DNA from: Massilia sp. MS-15
GTDB taxonomy: Bacteria > Pseudomonadota > Gammaproteobacteria > Burkholderiales > Burkholderiaceae_D
Direction: 5' to 3'
NCBI RefSeq assembly: GCF_020176695.1
Contig: NZ_JAIWIA010000022.1
Coordinates: 62,001-126,000, forward strand
DNA: 64,000 nt
Notes under the pieces: generated by a model
Database searches by the model: none
Seen by the model: only the letters and a program-made list of their open reading frames with translations
What the model was told of the DNA's origin: nothing
Part shown: positions 7,838-17,577 of the stretch, in pieces
Layout: each line of letters begins with the position of its first letter
Numbering within the stretch: position 1 is the stretch's first letter
Made by a program: the position numbers and the translations under genes

Positions 7838-9037
7838 TCAGCGGGTAAGCAGCAAATTGACGTTCGACTGGTTGGCGGTCGTGATGTCGACATTCTCGAC
7901 CGACTTCGTCACGTAGCCCGCGGCCGCCGCCTCCACGCGGTACTTGCCGGCCGGCGCGGCGGTGCTGGCGCTGAAGGACAGCGGCAGCGTGCTGGTATAG
8001 GTCGCGAACTGCGGCGCCGTCACCGGGAGGTTGGCGATCGTGTAGGCGCCGGTAGCCAGGTCCGCCCCCTGGTACCTGATCGTGACGGTCGGACCCGCCG
8101 CGAAGCTCTGCTTGGCCGAGACGTAGGCGGCATCGGATCCAGCCGGGTTCATGGTGACGGTGCCACCGATCGCGCCATTGGTGCCCGGCGCGAGCAGGAT
8201 CGGTGCCGCCGTGGTGCTCAGGACCGTGGTGGTGCTGGTCGACGCCACCGGCACGCCCGCCACGACGCTGGCCGCACTGTCGTTGGCAGTGATGACAACG
8301 TCGTAGCTGCCCGGGGCAAGACGCGACAGGAAGAACTCGCCGGTGGTGGCATTCGGCGTGGTGGCGCTGACGACCTGGCCGTTCTGCTGCGCCGACACCT
8401 GCACGCTGCGGCCCAGCAGCGCGGTGCTGACATAGCCGGAGATGCCGTTCAGGGTCACCGGCAACACCTTCACGACGGGCTTCAGCACATAACTGCCCTT
8501 GCCACGGGTAAGCACCGACTTGCAGGCGTCGAAGTCGAGCACGACATCGGTCTTCTGGCCAGCACTGACCTCGAAGTTGCCGACCAGCTTGATGCCGCTC
8601 GCGACCGCGCTCGGGGTCTCGAGCGGCTGTTCGGTCTTGCCAACGGTTGGCACGACGGTGTTGCCGTTGGCGTCCAGGACCAGGCGCAGCTGGGTATAAC
8701 GGCCGGCTTCCAGCGATGTCTGGCCAAGCCCTTCAAGCACGCCATTGGTCAGGTTCAACAGGTTGATCTTCTTCGCCGGATTCAGGGTGATGTCGGTCCA
8801 GCCGGCGTCAAGATCCGACGCGCCTTCACTGCGATGCACGCGCAGCTTGCTGACGGTAACGTTGACGGCGTCGAAGCCGCAGGCAGGCGCATCGGTCAGC
8901 GATACGGCCAGGGTGCCCATGGTACTGACCGGAGTAGCCGGGGCATCACTGCCGCCACCGCCGCCACAGGCGGAAAGGGCGATGGCGCTCAGGGCGGTGG
9001 CGCCCATCAGGGCGAAGCGGGGTGAAGTCTGGAACAT
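7838..9037 (-). CDS. DUF4382-domain lipoprotein
   Basis: A 399-residue cell-envelope protein of unknown function. A signal peptide ends in a lipobox (IALSAC), followed by a Gly/Ser/Pro linker, so the mature protein should be lipid-anchored. Residues about 40-190 (GTLAVSLTDAPACGFDAVNV onward) match the DUF4382 pattern seen in many Gram-negative lipoproteins. The rest is made of beta-rich, Ser/Thr/Ala-rich segments resembling carboxypeptidase-regulatory or Ig-like folds (GEFFLSRLAPGSYDVVITAN; GKYRVEAAAAGYVTKSV). The open frame runs 500 bases further upstream, but the ATG at 9037 with an AAAGG ribosome site and signal peptide is clearly the start. Confidence 0.8.
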   Translation of the reverse strand: MFQTSPRFALMGATALSAIALSACGGGGGSDAPATPVSTMGTLAVSLTDAPACGFDAVNVTVSKLRVHRSEGASDLDAGWTDITLNPAKKINLLNLTNGVLEGLGQTSLEAGRYTQLRLVLDANGNTVVPTVGKTEQPLETPSAVASGIKLVGNFEVSAGQKTDVVLDFDACKSVLTRGKGSYVLKPVVKVLPVTLNGISGYVSTALLGRSVQVSAQQNGQVVSATTPNATTGEFFLSRLAPGSYDVVITANDSAASVVAGVPVASTSTTTVLSTTAAPILLAPGTNGAIGGTVTMNPAGSDAAYVSAKQSFAAGPTVTIRYQGADLATGAYTIANLPVTAPQFATYTSTLPLSFSASTAAPAGKYRVEAAAAGYVTKSVENVDITTANQSNVNLLLTR

Positions 9038-9219
9038 GTGATGGATACCTTTCGTGGTTCTGCCAACAGCAGCAGTCGCCAGGATCCTAGCATTCCAAAA
9101 ATCAACTTTTGTGTGGGTTAGCGCACGTTGAAACAGTTGCTTACAGTCTTTACAGATGTGCAGGATTTGGTGGCCGTCACGCGACTGCGCGCAGCAGTAT
9201 CGCGTACGGCTCGCCGGCC

Positions 9220-12003
9220 TTAATGTGCCTGCTCCCAGTTCGGCCCCACGCCCGTCTCGGCCACCAGCGGCACCTTCAGCGTCGCCACGCCCGCCATCAG
9301 TTCGGGCAGCTTCGTGCGCACCAGGTCCAGTTCCGCTTCCGGCACCTCGAGCACCAGTTCGTCGTGCACCTGCATGATCATGCGCGTGCCCAGCTGCTCG
9401 CGCTCGATCCAGCCCTGCACCGCGATCATGGCCAGCTTGATCAGGTCCGCCGCCGTGCCCTGCATCGGCGCGTTGATCGCCGCCCGTTCGGCGCCGGCGC
9501 GGCGCGGGCCGTTGCCGGAGTTGATCTCGGGGAGCCACAGGCGCCGCCCGAACACGGTCTCCACGTAGCCGCGCGCCTTGGCCTGCAACCTGGTCTCGTC
9601 CATGTACTGCTTGACGCCGGCGAAGCGGGCGAAGTAGCGGTCGATGTAGCTGGCCGCCGCGCCGCGCTCGATGCCCAGGTTCTGGGCCAGGCCGAAGGCG
9701 CTCATGCCGTAGATCAGGCCGAAGTTGATCACCTTCGCGTAGCGCCGCTGCTCGCTCTGCACTTCATCGGGCGCAATGCCGAAGATCTCGGCGGCGGTGG
9801 CGCGGTGGATGTCCTCGCCGTCCGCGAAGGCCTTCAGCATGGCCGGGTCGCCCGAGATGTGCGCCATGATGCGCAGCTCGATCTGCGAGTAGTCGGCCGA
9901 GACGATGCTGCTGCCCGGCGGCGCGATGAAGGCTTCGCGGATGCGCCGCCCTTCGCCGGTGCGCACCGGGATGTTCTGCAGGTTCGGCTCGTTCGAGGAC
10001 AGGCGCCCCGTGATCGCCACCGCCTGCGCGTAATTGGTGTGCACGCGGCCAGTGGCCGGGTTGACCATCTTCGGCAGCTTGTCGGTATAGGTCGACTTCA
10101 GCTTCGACATGCCGCGGTACTCGAGCAGGATCTTCGGCAGCGGATAGTCCTCGGCCAGCTTCTGCAGTACTTCCTCGTCGGTCGACGGCGCACCGGTGGC
10201 GGTCTTCTTGATCACCGGCAGGCCCAGCTTGCCGAAGAAGATCTCGCCGATCTGCTTGGGCGAACCAAGGTTGAAGGGGCCGCCCGCCAGTTCATAGGCC
10301 TGCTGCTCCAGCTCCAGCATGCGCGCGCCCAGCTCGCCCGACTGCACGCCCAGCAGCTCGGCATCGATCAGGACCCCGTTGCGCTCGATCTTCTGCAGCA
10401 CCTCCATGGTCGGCATCTCGATCTCGCGGTAGATGCGGCTCAATCCCGCGTCGCTTTCGACGTGCGGCAGCATGGTCTGGTGCAGGCGCAGGGTGATGTC
10501 CGAATCCTCGCCGGCGTATTCGGTGGCGCGGTTCAGTTCGACCTGGTCGAAGCAGATCATGTTGGCGCCCTTGCCGCACACGTCGACGAACGGGATCGTG
10601 GTGTAGCCGAGGTGGCGCATCGCCATGGTGTCCATGTCGTGCGGCTTGTGCGACTCGAACACGTAGGACTGCAGCAGGGTGTCGTGCACGATCCCCTTCA
10701 GCCTGACGCCGTGGTTCTCGAAGATGTGCATGTCGTACTTCAGGTTCTGGCCCAGCTTCGGTTTGTTCGGGTCCTCCAGCCAGGAACGCATGCGCGCCAG
10801 CACATGCTCGCGATTGAGCTGGTCGGGCGCGCCGGCATAGCGGTGCGCCACCGGGATGTAGGCGCCCTTGCCCGCTTCCACCGACAGCGAGATGCCGACC
10901 ATCTGTGCCGTCATCGGGTCGAGCGAGGTGGTCTCGGTATCGACCGAGGTCAGCGGCGCCGCGTCGATCAGCGCCAGCCATTTGTCGAGTTGTTCATCGG
11001 TGAGCACGGTCTCGTATTCGCCCTTGATGATGGCCATGCCCGGCAGCGTGCCCGCGCCGCTGGAGGCGCCTTCCGGCGAATTGAGCGGCGCGCCGCCCGG
11101 CCCCGTGCCGCGCGCCGGAGCGACTGCGCCATCGGCGCGGCCGCCGCCGCCCAGTTCGCGCAGCATGGTCTTGAAGCCGTAGCGCTGGAAGAAGTCGCGC
11201 AGGGCTTCGGCGTCTTCCGGACGACCGACCAGGGTTTCCTCGAACGAGACCACGTGGTTCACCAGGTCGCAGTCGGTTTTCACGGTGATCAGTTCGCGGC
11301 CCCTGGGCAGCCACTCGAGCGCCGCGCGCAGGTTCTCGCCGACCGCGCCGCCGATGGCATGTGCGTTCTCGATCACGCCGTCGAGCGAGCCGTGCAGGGT
11401 CAGCCACTTCACGGCCGTCTTCGGGCCGCACTTGCTCACGCCCGGCACGTTGTCGACGGTGTCGCCGATCAGGGTCAGGTAGTCGATGATGCGGTTCGGC
11501 GCCACGCCGAACTTGGCGAGTACGCCGGCCTCGTCGAGCTTCTCGTTGCTCATGGTATTGACCAGCATGACCTTGTCGTTGACCAGCTGGGCCAGGTCCT
11601 TGTCGCCGGTCGAGATGATGGTCTTCATGCCGCGCGCGGCGGCCCGCACGGCCAGGGTGCCGATCACGTCGTCGGCTTCGACGCCGTCGACCATCAGGAT
11701 CGGCCAGCCCATGTGGCGCACCACTTCGTGGATCGGTTCGATCTGCTTGCCCAGGTCTTCCGGCATCGAGGCGCGGGTGGCCTTGTATTCCGGATAGAGG
11801 TCGTCGCGGAAGGTCTTGCCCTTGGCGTCGAACACGCAGGCGATGTAGGCCGCCGGGTAGTCGGCGCGCAGGCGGCGCAGCATGTTGACCATGCCGTGCA
11901 TGGCGCCGGTCGGGAACCCCTCCGGGCTGCGCAGGTCGGGCAGCGCGTGGTAGGCGCGGTAGAGGTAGCTGGAACCGTCGACGAGCAGCAGTGTATTTTC
12001 CAT
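9220..12003 (-). CDS. polA: DNA polymerase I
   Basis: A 927-residue repair and replication polymerase that removes Okazaki primers and fills gaps. The N-terminal 5' nuclease starts LLLVDGSSYLYRAYHALPDL. The central 3'-5' proofreading domain keeps the D-x-E motif (SVDTETTSLDP). The polymerase domain has motif A (DYSQIELRIMAH), motif B (RRYAKVINFGLIYG) and motif C (QVHDELVLEV), so all three activities look intact. Length is the same as the E. coli enzyme (928). The ATG at 12003 begins the family N-terminus MENTLLLVDG; the frame stays open upstream without homology. The DUF2782-homoserine kinase genes run divergently. Confidence 0.97.
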   Translation of the reverse strand: MENTLLLVDGSSYLYRAYHALPDLRSPEGFPTGAMHGMVNMLRRLRADYPAAYIACVFDAKGKTFRDDLYPEYKATRASMPEDLGKQIEPIHEVVRHMGWPILMVDGVEADDVIGTLAVRAAARGMKTIISTGDKDLAQLVNDKVMLVNTMSNEKLDEAGVLAKFGVAPNRIIDYLTLIGDTVDNVPGVSKCGPKTAVKWLTLHGSLDGVIENAHAIGGAVGENLRAALEWLPRGRELITVKTDCDLVNHVVSFEETLVGRPEDAEALRDFFQRYGFKTMLRELGGGGRADGAVAPARGTGPGGAPLNSPEGASSGAGTLPGMAIIKGEYETVLTDEQLDKWLALIDAAPLTSVDTETTSLDPMTAQMVGISLSVEAGKGAYIPVAHRYAGAPDQLNREHVLARMRSWLEDPNKPKLGQNLKYDMHIFENHGVRLKGIVHDTLLQSYVFESHKPHDMDTMAMRHLGYTTIPFVDVCGKGANMICFDQVELNRATEYAGEDSDITLRLHQTMLPHVESDAGLSRIYREIEMPTMEVLQKIERNGVLIDAELLGVQSGELGARMLELEQQAYELAGGPFNLGSPKQIGEIFFGKLGLPVIKKTATGAPSTDEEVLQKLAEDYPLPKILLEYRGMSKLKSTYTDKLPKMVNPATGRVHTNYAQAVAITGRLSSNEPNLQNIPVRTGEGRRIREAFIAPPGSSIVSADYSQIELRIMAHISGDPAMLKAFADGEDIHRATAAEIFGIAPDEVQSEQRRYAKVINFGLIYGMSAFGLAQNLGIERGAAASYIDRYFARFAGVKQYMDETRLQAKARGYVETVFGRRLWLPEINSGNGPRRAGAERAAINAPMQGTAADLIKLAMIAVQGWIEREQLGTRMIMQVHDELVLEVPEAELDLVRTKLPELMAGVATLKVPLVAETGVGPNWEQAH

Positions 12004-12102
12004 GGGACGACATAGTAAAAGATGGGCGTCCGGCATTATCGCAGAATCGGCCTGCGCGGCGCATCGCCGAGGACGGGCGGCCGCTCTGGCGTTCTCATAC
12101 TT

Positions 12103-12133
12103 TTCACAGGGAAGCGTGTCGGTTTGTTACAAT
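12103..12133 (+). promoter_or_regulatory. Putative sigma-70 promoter for the DUF2782-thrB genes
   Basis: TTCACA (12103-12108) and TACAAT (12128-12133) resemble -35 and -10 boxes, five of six matches each, with a long 19-base spacer. They stand 27 bases before the ATG at 12160, in the gap between divergent polA and the DUF2782 gene. Weak on its own; position is the main support. Confidence 0.4.
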
Positions 12134-12159
12134 GAACCAAACGTCCCAAGGTGACCATC

Positions 12160-12678
12160 ATGTTGCGCACATCTTCCCGCCTGAAACTCCTGTCGCTGTG
12201 CTTCGCTGCTCCCGCTTTCGCTGCCTATTCCGGCCTCGCCGCGGCGCAAACCCAGCAGCAGGTCCAGCAACAAGCCCAGCAGCCAAGCCAGCGTCCCAGC
12301 CAGGCACCGCCCCAGCTCGAACGCATCGAACCGGGCAGCGATGTGCCAGCCACCACGATTCCGCCGCGCGAACGCACCCGCATCACCGAAAAACGGGGCA
12401 ATGACGGCATGGTCACCGAGGTGGAAGTGCAAAGCGGAAAGAGCCGCTACATCATGAAACCGAATGTCGCGCCAGGCAATGCCCAACCCGGCGACGCCCA
12501 GAGCAGCGCCATCCGCGCTCCCCAATGGCAGGTCATGGAATTTGACATCGGCAATCCGAAGAAACAGGCTCCCGACCCGGCCACCGCCGCCCCATCGCCG
12601 GCTCCGGCCCGCGCCGGCGTGCCGCCGCGCGCCGATGCGCCGCCGCCGCCGCGCCTGGAACCGGTCGAGAAAAAATAA
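12160..12678 (+). CDS. DUF2782-type exported protein
   Basis: A 172-residue protein of unknown function. A signal peptide (about residues 1-28, ending SGLAAAQ) leads into a Gln/Pro-rich linker. The conserved core is about residues 48-105 (PQLERIEPGSDVPATTIPPR through VEVQSGKSRYIMKPN). The C-terminus is low-complexity Pro/Ala. Small DUF2782 proteins between polA and homoserine kinase are common in Burkholderiales, matching this place. The ATG at 12160 follows an AAGG ribosome site; a GTG three codons earlier is an alternative. Likely periplasmic. Confidence 0.75.
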   Translation: MLRTSSRLKLLSLCFAAPAFAAYSGLAAAQTQQQVQQQAQQPSQRPSQAPPQLERIEPGSDVPATTIPPRERTRITEKRGNDGMVTEVEVQSGKSRYIMKPNVAPGNAQPGDAQSSAIRAPQWQVMEFDIGNPKKQAPDPATAAPSPAPARAGVPPRADAPPPPRLEPVEKK

Positions 12679-12715
12679 TCCCGGGGCTGGCGCCCCTCAC
12701 CATCTCCGCTAGCAC

Positions 12716-13675
12716 ATGGCAGTTTTCACCGCGGTCTCGCTGGACGACCTTTCCCAGTGGATCAAGCAGTTCCCCCTGGGCGAGGTCCGCGCCCTCGAGG
12801 GCATTTCTTCCGGCATCGACAACAGCAATTTTTTCCTCACCACCGAGTGTGGGGACTATGTCCTGACCATCTTCGAAAACCTGCGTGTCGAGCAGCTGCC
12901 CTTCTACGTGCAGCTGATGCGCCACCTGGCCGAGCGCGGCATCCCGGTACCGGCGCCGGTGCCCACCCATGCGGGCGAACTGGTGGTCACCCTGCACGGC
13001 AAGCCCGCCATCATCGTCAGCCGCCTGAGCGGCGCCTCGCAGCTGGCGCCGGGGCCGACGCATTGCGCCGAAGTCGGCCGCCTGCTGGCGCGCATGCACC
13101 TGGCCGCACGCGACTTCCCGCTGGCGCAGCCGAACCTGCGCGGCCTGGACTGGATCAGCGCCACCGCGCCCACGGTCATGCCCTTCCTGTCCGCGCCCGA
13201 GGCCGCGCTGTTGCGCGCCGAGGTGGCCTTCCAGCAGGACTTCGCCGCCAGCGCCACCTATGCCGCGCTGGCGCGCGGGCCGGTGCACGCCGACCTGTTC
13301 CGCAATAACGTGATGTTCGAAGGCGAGCGCCTGACCGGCTGCTTCGATTTTTATTTCGCCGGGGTCGACACCTGGCTGTTTGACGTGGCCGTCACCGTCA
13401 ACGACTGGTGCGTCGACCTGGCCAGCGGCACCCTCGACGCGGCCCGCGTGCGCGCCCTGCTCGACGCCTACCATGCGGCGCGTCCGTTCACGCCGGCGGA
13501 AAGCGTGGCCTGGCTGCCGCTGCTGCGCGCTGGCGCGCTACGCTTCTGGCTGTCGCGCCTGTACGACCTCCATTGCCCGCGTGCGGCGGAACTGCTCACG
13601 CCCCACGACCCCACCCATTTTGAACGCATCCTGCGCGCGCGCATCGAGCACGGCGCGCCGGAGCTGCCCACATGA
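12716..13675 (+). CDS. thrB: Homoserine kinase (APH-fold type)
   Basis: A 319-residue cytoplasmic kinase that phosphorylates homoserine in threonine synthesis. It belongs to the aminoglycoside-phosphotransferase-like fold used for ThrB in many proteobacteria, not the GHMP-type enzyme of E. coli. N-terminal [13 protein letters not shown] is the characteristic nucleotide-loop region. The catalytic segment [14 protein letters not shown] carries the catalytic Asp and Asn, and DFYFAGVD is the metal-binding segment. The stop codon overlaps the start of the next membrane protein by four bases (ATGA). Other threonine genes are not in the window. Confidence 0.92.
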   Translation: MAVFTAVSLDDLSQWIKQFPLGEVRALEGISSGIDNSNFFLTTECGDYVLTIFENLRVEQLPFYVQLMRHLAERGIPVPAPVPTHAGELVVTLHGKPAIIVSRLSGASQLAPGPTHCAEVGRLLARMHLAARDFPLAQPNLRGLDWISATAPTVMPFLSAPEAALLRAEVAFQQDFAASATYAALARGPVHADLFRNNVMFEGERLTGCFDFYFAGVDTWLFDVAVTVNDWCVDLASGTLDAARVRALLDAYHAARPFTPAESVAWLPLLRAGALRFWLSRLYDLHCPRAAELLTPHDPTHFERILRARIEHGAPELPT

Positions 13676-14454
13676 ATTCGATTCCCGCCATCACCGGCTG
13701 GCACTGGCTCAAGCAAGGCGCCAGCCTGTTCCGCCAACAACCGGCTGCCCTCACCACCCTGCTGTTCGCGAATATCCTGATCAGCATCGGGATCAGCGCC
13801 GTGCCCCTGCTCGGGCCGATGGCCGCGGTGATCCTGATCCCCTCGTTCTCGATGGCCTTCATGAAGGCCTGCCTGATGATCGAGAACGGCGAACGGGTCA
13901 CGCCGGCCGTGCTGCTGACGGGCTTCCGCCAGCCGGTGCTCAAGTCGCTGTGCAAGGTGGGACTGGTCTACCTGGGTGTGTCGCTGCTGATGGCGCTGGT
14001 CACGCGCTTCACGATCGATCCGGGCTTCTGGGAACAGATGGCGCGCCAGGGACGCGAAGGGGGCCAGCCGCAGGTGGCCGGCTCCGACGTGCTGGCGATG
14101 ATGCTGATCTTCGCCCTCGACGTGGCGGCCCTGATGGCGCTGAGCTTCGCCGCGCCGCTCACCTACTGGCAGAAGATGGGGCCAGGCAAGGCCATCTTCT
14201 ACAGCTTCTTCGCCGTGGTGCGCAGCGCGCGCGTGTTCATCGTGCTGCTGCTGGCCTGGTTCGCGATCTTCTTCGGCATCACCATCGTCATCACGCTGCT
14301 GCTGGGCGCATCGAACATGACGCGGGTGGTGATCATGTGGCTGATCTTCCTGTTCGTGCTGCTGCTGCAGTGCGCGATGTATGCCGGGTACCGGCAGATC
14401 TTCGGCAAGCCGGCCGACGATGCGCGCGCCGGTGGCGTCGACCTGAGCAAGTAG
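13672..14454 (+). CDS. BPSS1780-type polytopic membrane protein
   Basis: A 260-residue inner-membrane protein of unknown function with about six hydrophobic segments. It begins with a soluble stretch ([19 protein letters not shown]) typical of the family found beside homoserine kinase in beta-proteobacteria. Its ATG overlaps the thrB stop (ATGA), so it is translationally coupled to that gene. This conserved pairing suggests a shared context, but nothing in the protein shows a threonine-related role. Confidence 0.7.
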   Translation: MNSIPAITGWHWLKQGASLFRQQPAALTTLLFANILISIGISAVPLLGPMAAVILIPSFSMAFMKACLMIENGERVTPAVLLTGFRQPVLKSLCKVGLVYLGVSLLMALVTRFTIDPGFWEQMARQGREGGQPQVAGSDVLAMMLIFALDVAALMALSFAAPLTYWQKMGPGKAIFYSFFAVVRSARVFIVLLLAWFAIFFGITIVITLLLGASNMTRVVIMWLIFLFVLLLQCAMYAGYRQIFGKPADDARAGGVDLSK

Positions 14455-14490
14455 GTGGGGGGCTCATGTCGGGCATGGCCCGGAATGACG

Positions 14491-14584
14491 GGGCGGCCAC
14501 GCGTTCAAATCACCTGTGAATTGAATCGGCGCAGCTGCTCGTTGGCTGGTTGAACGCGTGGGCGGCAAAGCCGCCCACCCTACG
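14491..14584. repeat. REP-like palindromic repeat (locus 2), one intact and one decayed unit
   Basis: The intact unit at 14554-14584 reads ACGCGTGGGCGGC, AAA, GCCGCCCACCCTACG and stops one base before the uvrD stop codon. About 50 bases to the left, GGCCACGCGTTCAA (14495-14508) is the reverse complement, with one mismatch, of TTGAACGCGTGGGC at the start of the intact unit. So this locus also seems to have been an inverted pair whose left unit has decayed. It lies between the convergent ends of the BPSS1780-type gene and uvrD. Confidence 0.7.
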
Positions 14585-14585
14585 A

Positions 14586-16898
14586 TCAACGGCCAACCCG
14601 CTCCAGCTTCGCGATCGACAGGTCGAGCACCTTCATCCCGGCCGAACCGAAGTTGATCTGGGCGCGCGCCGCGCCCGCCCCGCCCTCGATATTCACGATC
14701 ACGCCTTCGCCGAACTTGGCGTGCGCCACCGTCTCGCCCACGCGCCAGCCGGAGCCATTGCCCGACTTCTGGGTGATCTGCTGGGCGATCTTGTTGTCGG
14801 AACCGTCGCGGAAGGCCGCGTCGTCCCAGGCCGTGGTCTGCTTGCGTCCGGCGAACCAGTTGGTCTGCACGCGCGGCGACAGCCATTTCAGCGACTCTTC
14901 CGGCAACTCGTCGAAGAAGCGCGACTTCATGTTGAAGCGGGTCTGGCCGTGCAGCATGCGCTGCTGGGTAAAGCTCATGTACAAACGCTTGCGCGCGCGC
15001 GTGATCGCCACGTACATCAGGCGCCGTTCCTCGTCCACCCCGTCGAGCTCGCGCGCACTGCTCTCGTGCGGGAACAGGCCTTCTTCGAGGCCGGTAATGA
15101 AGACCGCGTCGAACTCCAGGCCCTTGGCCGAGTGCACCGTCATCAGCTGCAGCGCATCCTGGCCGGCCTGGGCCTGGGCGTCGCCCGCCTCCAGCGAAGC
15201 GTGGGTGAGGAAGGCCGACAAGGGCGACATCACATTGGCCAGCGGCGCGTCGGAGTCGAGGATCTCGATGCCGTCCTGGTTGACGATCGCCTCGCCCGCC
15301 TGGGGCAGTGCCGGCGGCCCGAGATGGGCCGGCGCGCCCTGGCCAAAACCTTCTTCCTGCACGAACTGGGTGGCCGCGTTCACCATCTGCTCCAGGTTCT
15401 CGATGCGGTCGGCGCCCTCTTTCTCGTTCTGGTAGTGCAGCAACAGGCCGCTGCGCTCGAGCACCACGCGCACCAGTTCCGGCAGCGGCAGCTGCTGGGT
15501 CTCGAAGCGTGCCGATTCGACCAGCTTGACGAAGTTGCCCAGCGAGCTGCCGGCCTTGCCCGTCATGTAGGGCACGGCCGCGTACAGCGAGATGCCGTAG
15601 CTGTCGGCCGCCATCTGCAGCTGCTCGATCGAGCGCGCGCCGATGCCGCGGGTGGGAAAGTTCACCACGCGCAGGAAAGCCGAATCATTGTGCGGATTGT
15701 CCATCAGCTGCAGGTAGGCGATGGCGTGCTTGACCTCGGCGCGCTGGAAGTAGCGCAGGCCGCCATACACGGTATACGGCAGGCCGGCCGCGAACAGCGC
15801 GTGCTCGATCACCCGGCTCTGGGCGTTGGAGCGGTACAGGATCGCGATCTCGCTGCGCGCCATGCCCTCGTTCATCAGGCTCTTGGCTTCCTCGATGATC
15901 CACTGCGCCTCTTCCAGGTCGGACGAAGCCTCGTACACGCGCACCTGCTCGCCCTGCCCCGCGTCGGTACGCAGGTTCTTCCCCAGGCGCTTGGTGTTGT
16001 TGGCGATCAGGTAGTTGGCCGAGTCGAGGATGTGGCCATAGGAGCGGTAGTTCTGCTCCAGCTTGATCAGGTTCTTGACGCGGAACTCGCGCTCGAAGGC
16101 CTGCATGTTGCCGACGTTGGCGCCGCGGAAGGCATAGATGCTCTGGTCGTCGTCGCCCACCGCGAAGATGGCGCCGCCGCCTTCCTCATCGTGGCCGGCC
16201 AGCAGTTTCAACAAGTTGTACTGCAGGTCGTTGGTATCCTGGAACTCGTCCACCAGGATGTGGCGGAAGCGCATCTGGTAATGGTGGCGCAGCGGACCGT
16301 TCCTGGCCAGCAGCTCGTAGGAACGCAGCAGCAGTTCGGCGAAATCGACCACCCCCTCGCGCTGGCACTGGCCCTCGTACAGTTCGTAGAGCTCGATCAT
16401 GCGGCGCTCGATCGGGTCGTTCGGTTCCAGCCGGTTCGCGCGCAGGCCCTGCTCCTTGGCGTTGTTGATGAAGTACATCAGCGCCTTGGCCGGGTATTTT
16501 TCGTCGTCCACGTTGTGCGCCTTCAGCATGCGCTTGATGAGCGACAGCTGGTCCTGCGAATCGAGGATCTGGAAGGCTTGCGGCAGCGCGGCGTCCTTGT
16601 AGTGGGTGCGCAGCAGGCGGTTGCACAGGCCGTGGAAGGTGCCGATCCACATGCCGCGCGTATTAATCGGCAGCATCGAGGACAGGCGCGTCAGCATCTC
16701 CTTCGCCGCCTTGTTGGTGAAGGTCACCGCCATGATGCCGGCGGGCGACACCTGCCCGGTCTGGATCAGCCAGGCGATGCGGGTCGTCAGCACGCGCGTC
16801 TTGCCGGAACCGGCGCCGGCCAGGATCAGCGCGCTCTGCGACGGCAGGGTGACGGCGGCGAGCTGTTCGGGATTGAGCTTATGGAGGAGATTCTGCAT
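14586..16898 (-). CDS. uvrD: DNA helicase II, UvrD/Rep family
   Basis: A 770-residue superfamily 1A 3'-5' helicase acting in nucleotide-excision and mismatch repair. Visible motifs: the Q-motif LNPEQLAAV, Walker A AGAGSGKTRVLTTRI (motif I), motif Ia VTFTNKAAKEM, motif II VDEFQDTN, motif III GDDDQSIYAFRGAN, motif IV QNYRS, motif V TVHSAKGLEFDAVFI and motif VI YVAITRARKRLY. The C-terminal tail (WRVGETVAHAKFGEGVIVNI to VGR) is the Tudor-like region that contacts RNA polymerase in UvrD/PcrA. UvrD is preferred over Rep because of that tail and the length. Confidence 0.93.
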   Translation of the reverse strand: MQNLLHKLNPEQLAAVTLPSQSALILAGAGSGKTRVLTTRIAWLIQTGQVSPAGIMAVTFTNKAAKEMLTRLSSMLPINTRGMWIGTFHGLCNRLLRTHYKDAALPQAFQILDSQDQLSLIKRMLKAHNVDDEKYPAKALMYFINNAKEQGLRANRLEPNDPIERRMIELYELYEGQCQREGVVDFAELLLRSYELLARNGPLRHHYQMRFRHILVDEFQDTNDLQYNLLKLLAGHDEEGGGAIFAVGDDDQSIYAFRGANVGNMQAFEREFRVKNLIKLEQNYRSYGHILDSANYLIANNTKRLGKNLRTDAGQGEQVRVYEASSDLEEAQWIIEEAKSLMNEGMARSEIAILYRSNAQSRVIEHALFAAGLPYTVYGGLRYFQRAEVKHAIAYLQLMDNPHNDSAFLRVVNFPTRGIGARSIEQLQMAADSYGISLYAAVPYMTGKAGSSLGNFVKLVESARFETQQLPLPELVRVVLERSGLLLHYQNEKEGADRIENLEQMVNAATQFVQEEGFGQGAPAHLGPPALPQAGEAIVNQDGIEILDSDAPLANVMSPLSAFLTHASLEAGDAQAQAGQDALQLMTVHSAKGLEFDAVFITGLEEGLFPHESSARELDGVDEERRLMYVAITRARKRLYMSFTQQRMLHGQTRFNMKSRFFDELPEESLKWLSPRVQTNWFAGRKQTTAWDDAAFRDGSDNKIAQQITQKSGNGSGWRVGETVAHAKFGEGVIVNIEGGAGAARAQINFGSAGMKVLDLSIAKLERVGR

Positions 16899-16953
16899 CC
16901 GGCCATTATAACGCCGGGATTACTGTATGCCCATCCAGCCTCGCGCACACGGC

Positions 16954-17358
16954 TCAGCGGCCGGCCGAACGCGTGCTCGGGTATTCGGGCAGGCCGTCGT
17001 CGGTGCGCATCCAGTCGAGCCGGCTGCGTACGAAGGTATGGTCGCCGGGCGGCACCTGTTCCGGATCGTCGAGGGTCGCACTGGCGATATCGAGTTCCTC
17101 CGGCCAGCGCGCGTCCTCGAAGGTCAGGGTGGTGCCGCACAGGGGACAAAAGCCGCGCAGCACATGCGCGCTCGAAGCGAAACGCGCCGGTTCGCCCTTG
17201 GTGAAACGGAAATCGGCGCGGCGCGCGCTGAACCAGGCCAGCGCGGGCGCGCCGGATACCCTGCGGCAGTCGCTGCAGTGGCACAGGGTGCTGTTGAAGG
17301 TCTCGCCGCTCACGACGTAGCGAACGGCGCCGCAGAAACATCCTCCCTCCAAATGCAT
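16954..17358 (-). CDS. GFA-family (glutathione-dependent formaldehyde-activating type) protein
   Basis: A 134-residue zinc protein of the GFA fold. Cysteine pairs sit where the family binds its two zincs: CFCG near residue 8, CHCSDC about 26-31, and CPLCG about 70-74. The prototype, Gfa of Paracoccus, was proposed to speed S-hydroxymethylglutathione formation, though most relatives have unknown roles. A strong AAAGGAG ribosome site precedes the ATG. A class III alcohol dehydrogenase for the same pathway lies 0.9 kb to the right, separated by an SRPBCC gene on the other strand, so a formaldehyde link is possible but unproven. Confidence 0.82.
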   Translation of the reverse strand: MHLEGGCFCGAVRYVVSGETFNSTLCHCSDCRRVSGAPALAWFSARRADFRFTKGEPARFASSAHVLRGFCPLCGTTLTFEDARWPEELDIASATLDDPEQVPPGDHTFVRSRLDWMRTDDGLPEYPSTRSAGR

Positions 17359-17577
17359 GTCGGTCTCCTTTCAGGCGCTCAACATCGGGCTCTTCAGTAT
17401 AAACGGCCCATCCTTTCGCGCGCCGCCCGATTGTCTTTTCGCTTATTTTAACCAGAGATTCGCGACAGATCGCGTGGCCCGCAAGACCATGAGTTCATGA
17501 AGTCCGCTTGCGCATGCCCAGTCCTGGGCCAGACTTGTCCGGTGTGTGGAGCGGCTTCTAGCCAAAGGAGATTTCAT

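Noticed and set aside
7838-9538. The full 566-codon frame as one long DUF4382 protein
   Set aside because: The extra N-terminal part overlaps the 3' end of polA and the intergenic gap, while the ATG at 9037 has a ribosome site and a perfect lipoprotein signal.
9109-12015. A 968-codon open frame antisense to polA
   Set aside because: High GC leaves long stop-free frames opposite real genes. The predicted protein is low-complexity and Arg/His/Gln/Val-rich, and the minus-strand product is a complete DNA polymerase I.
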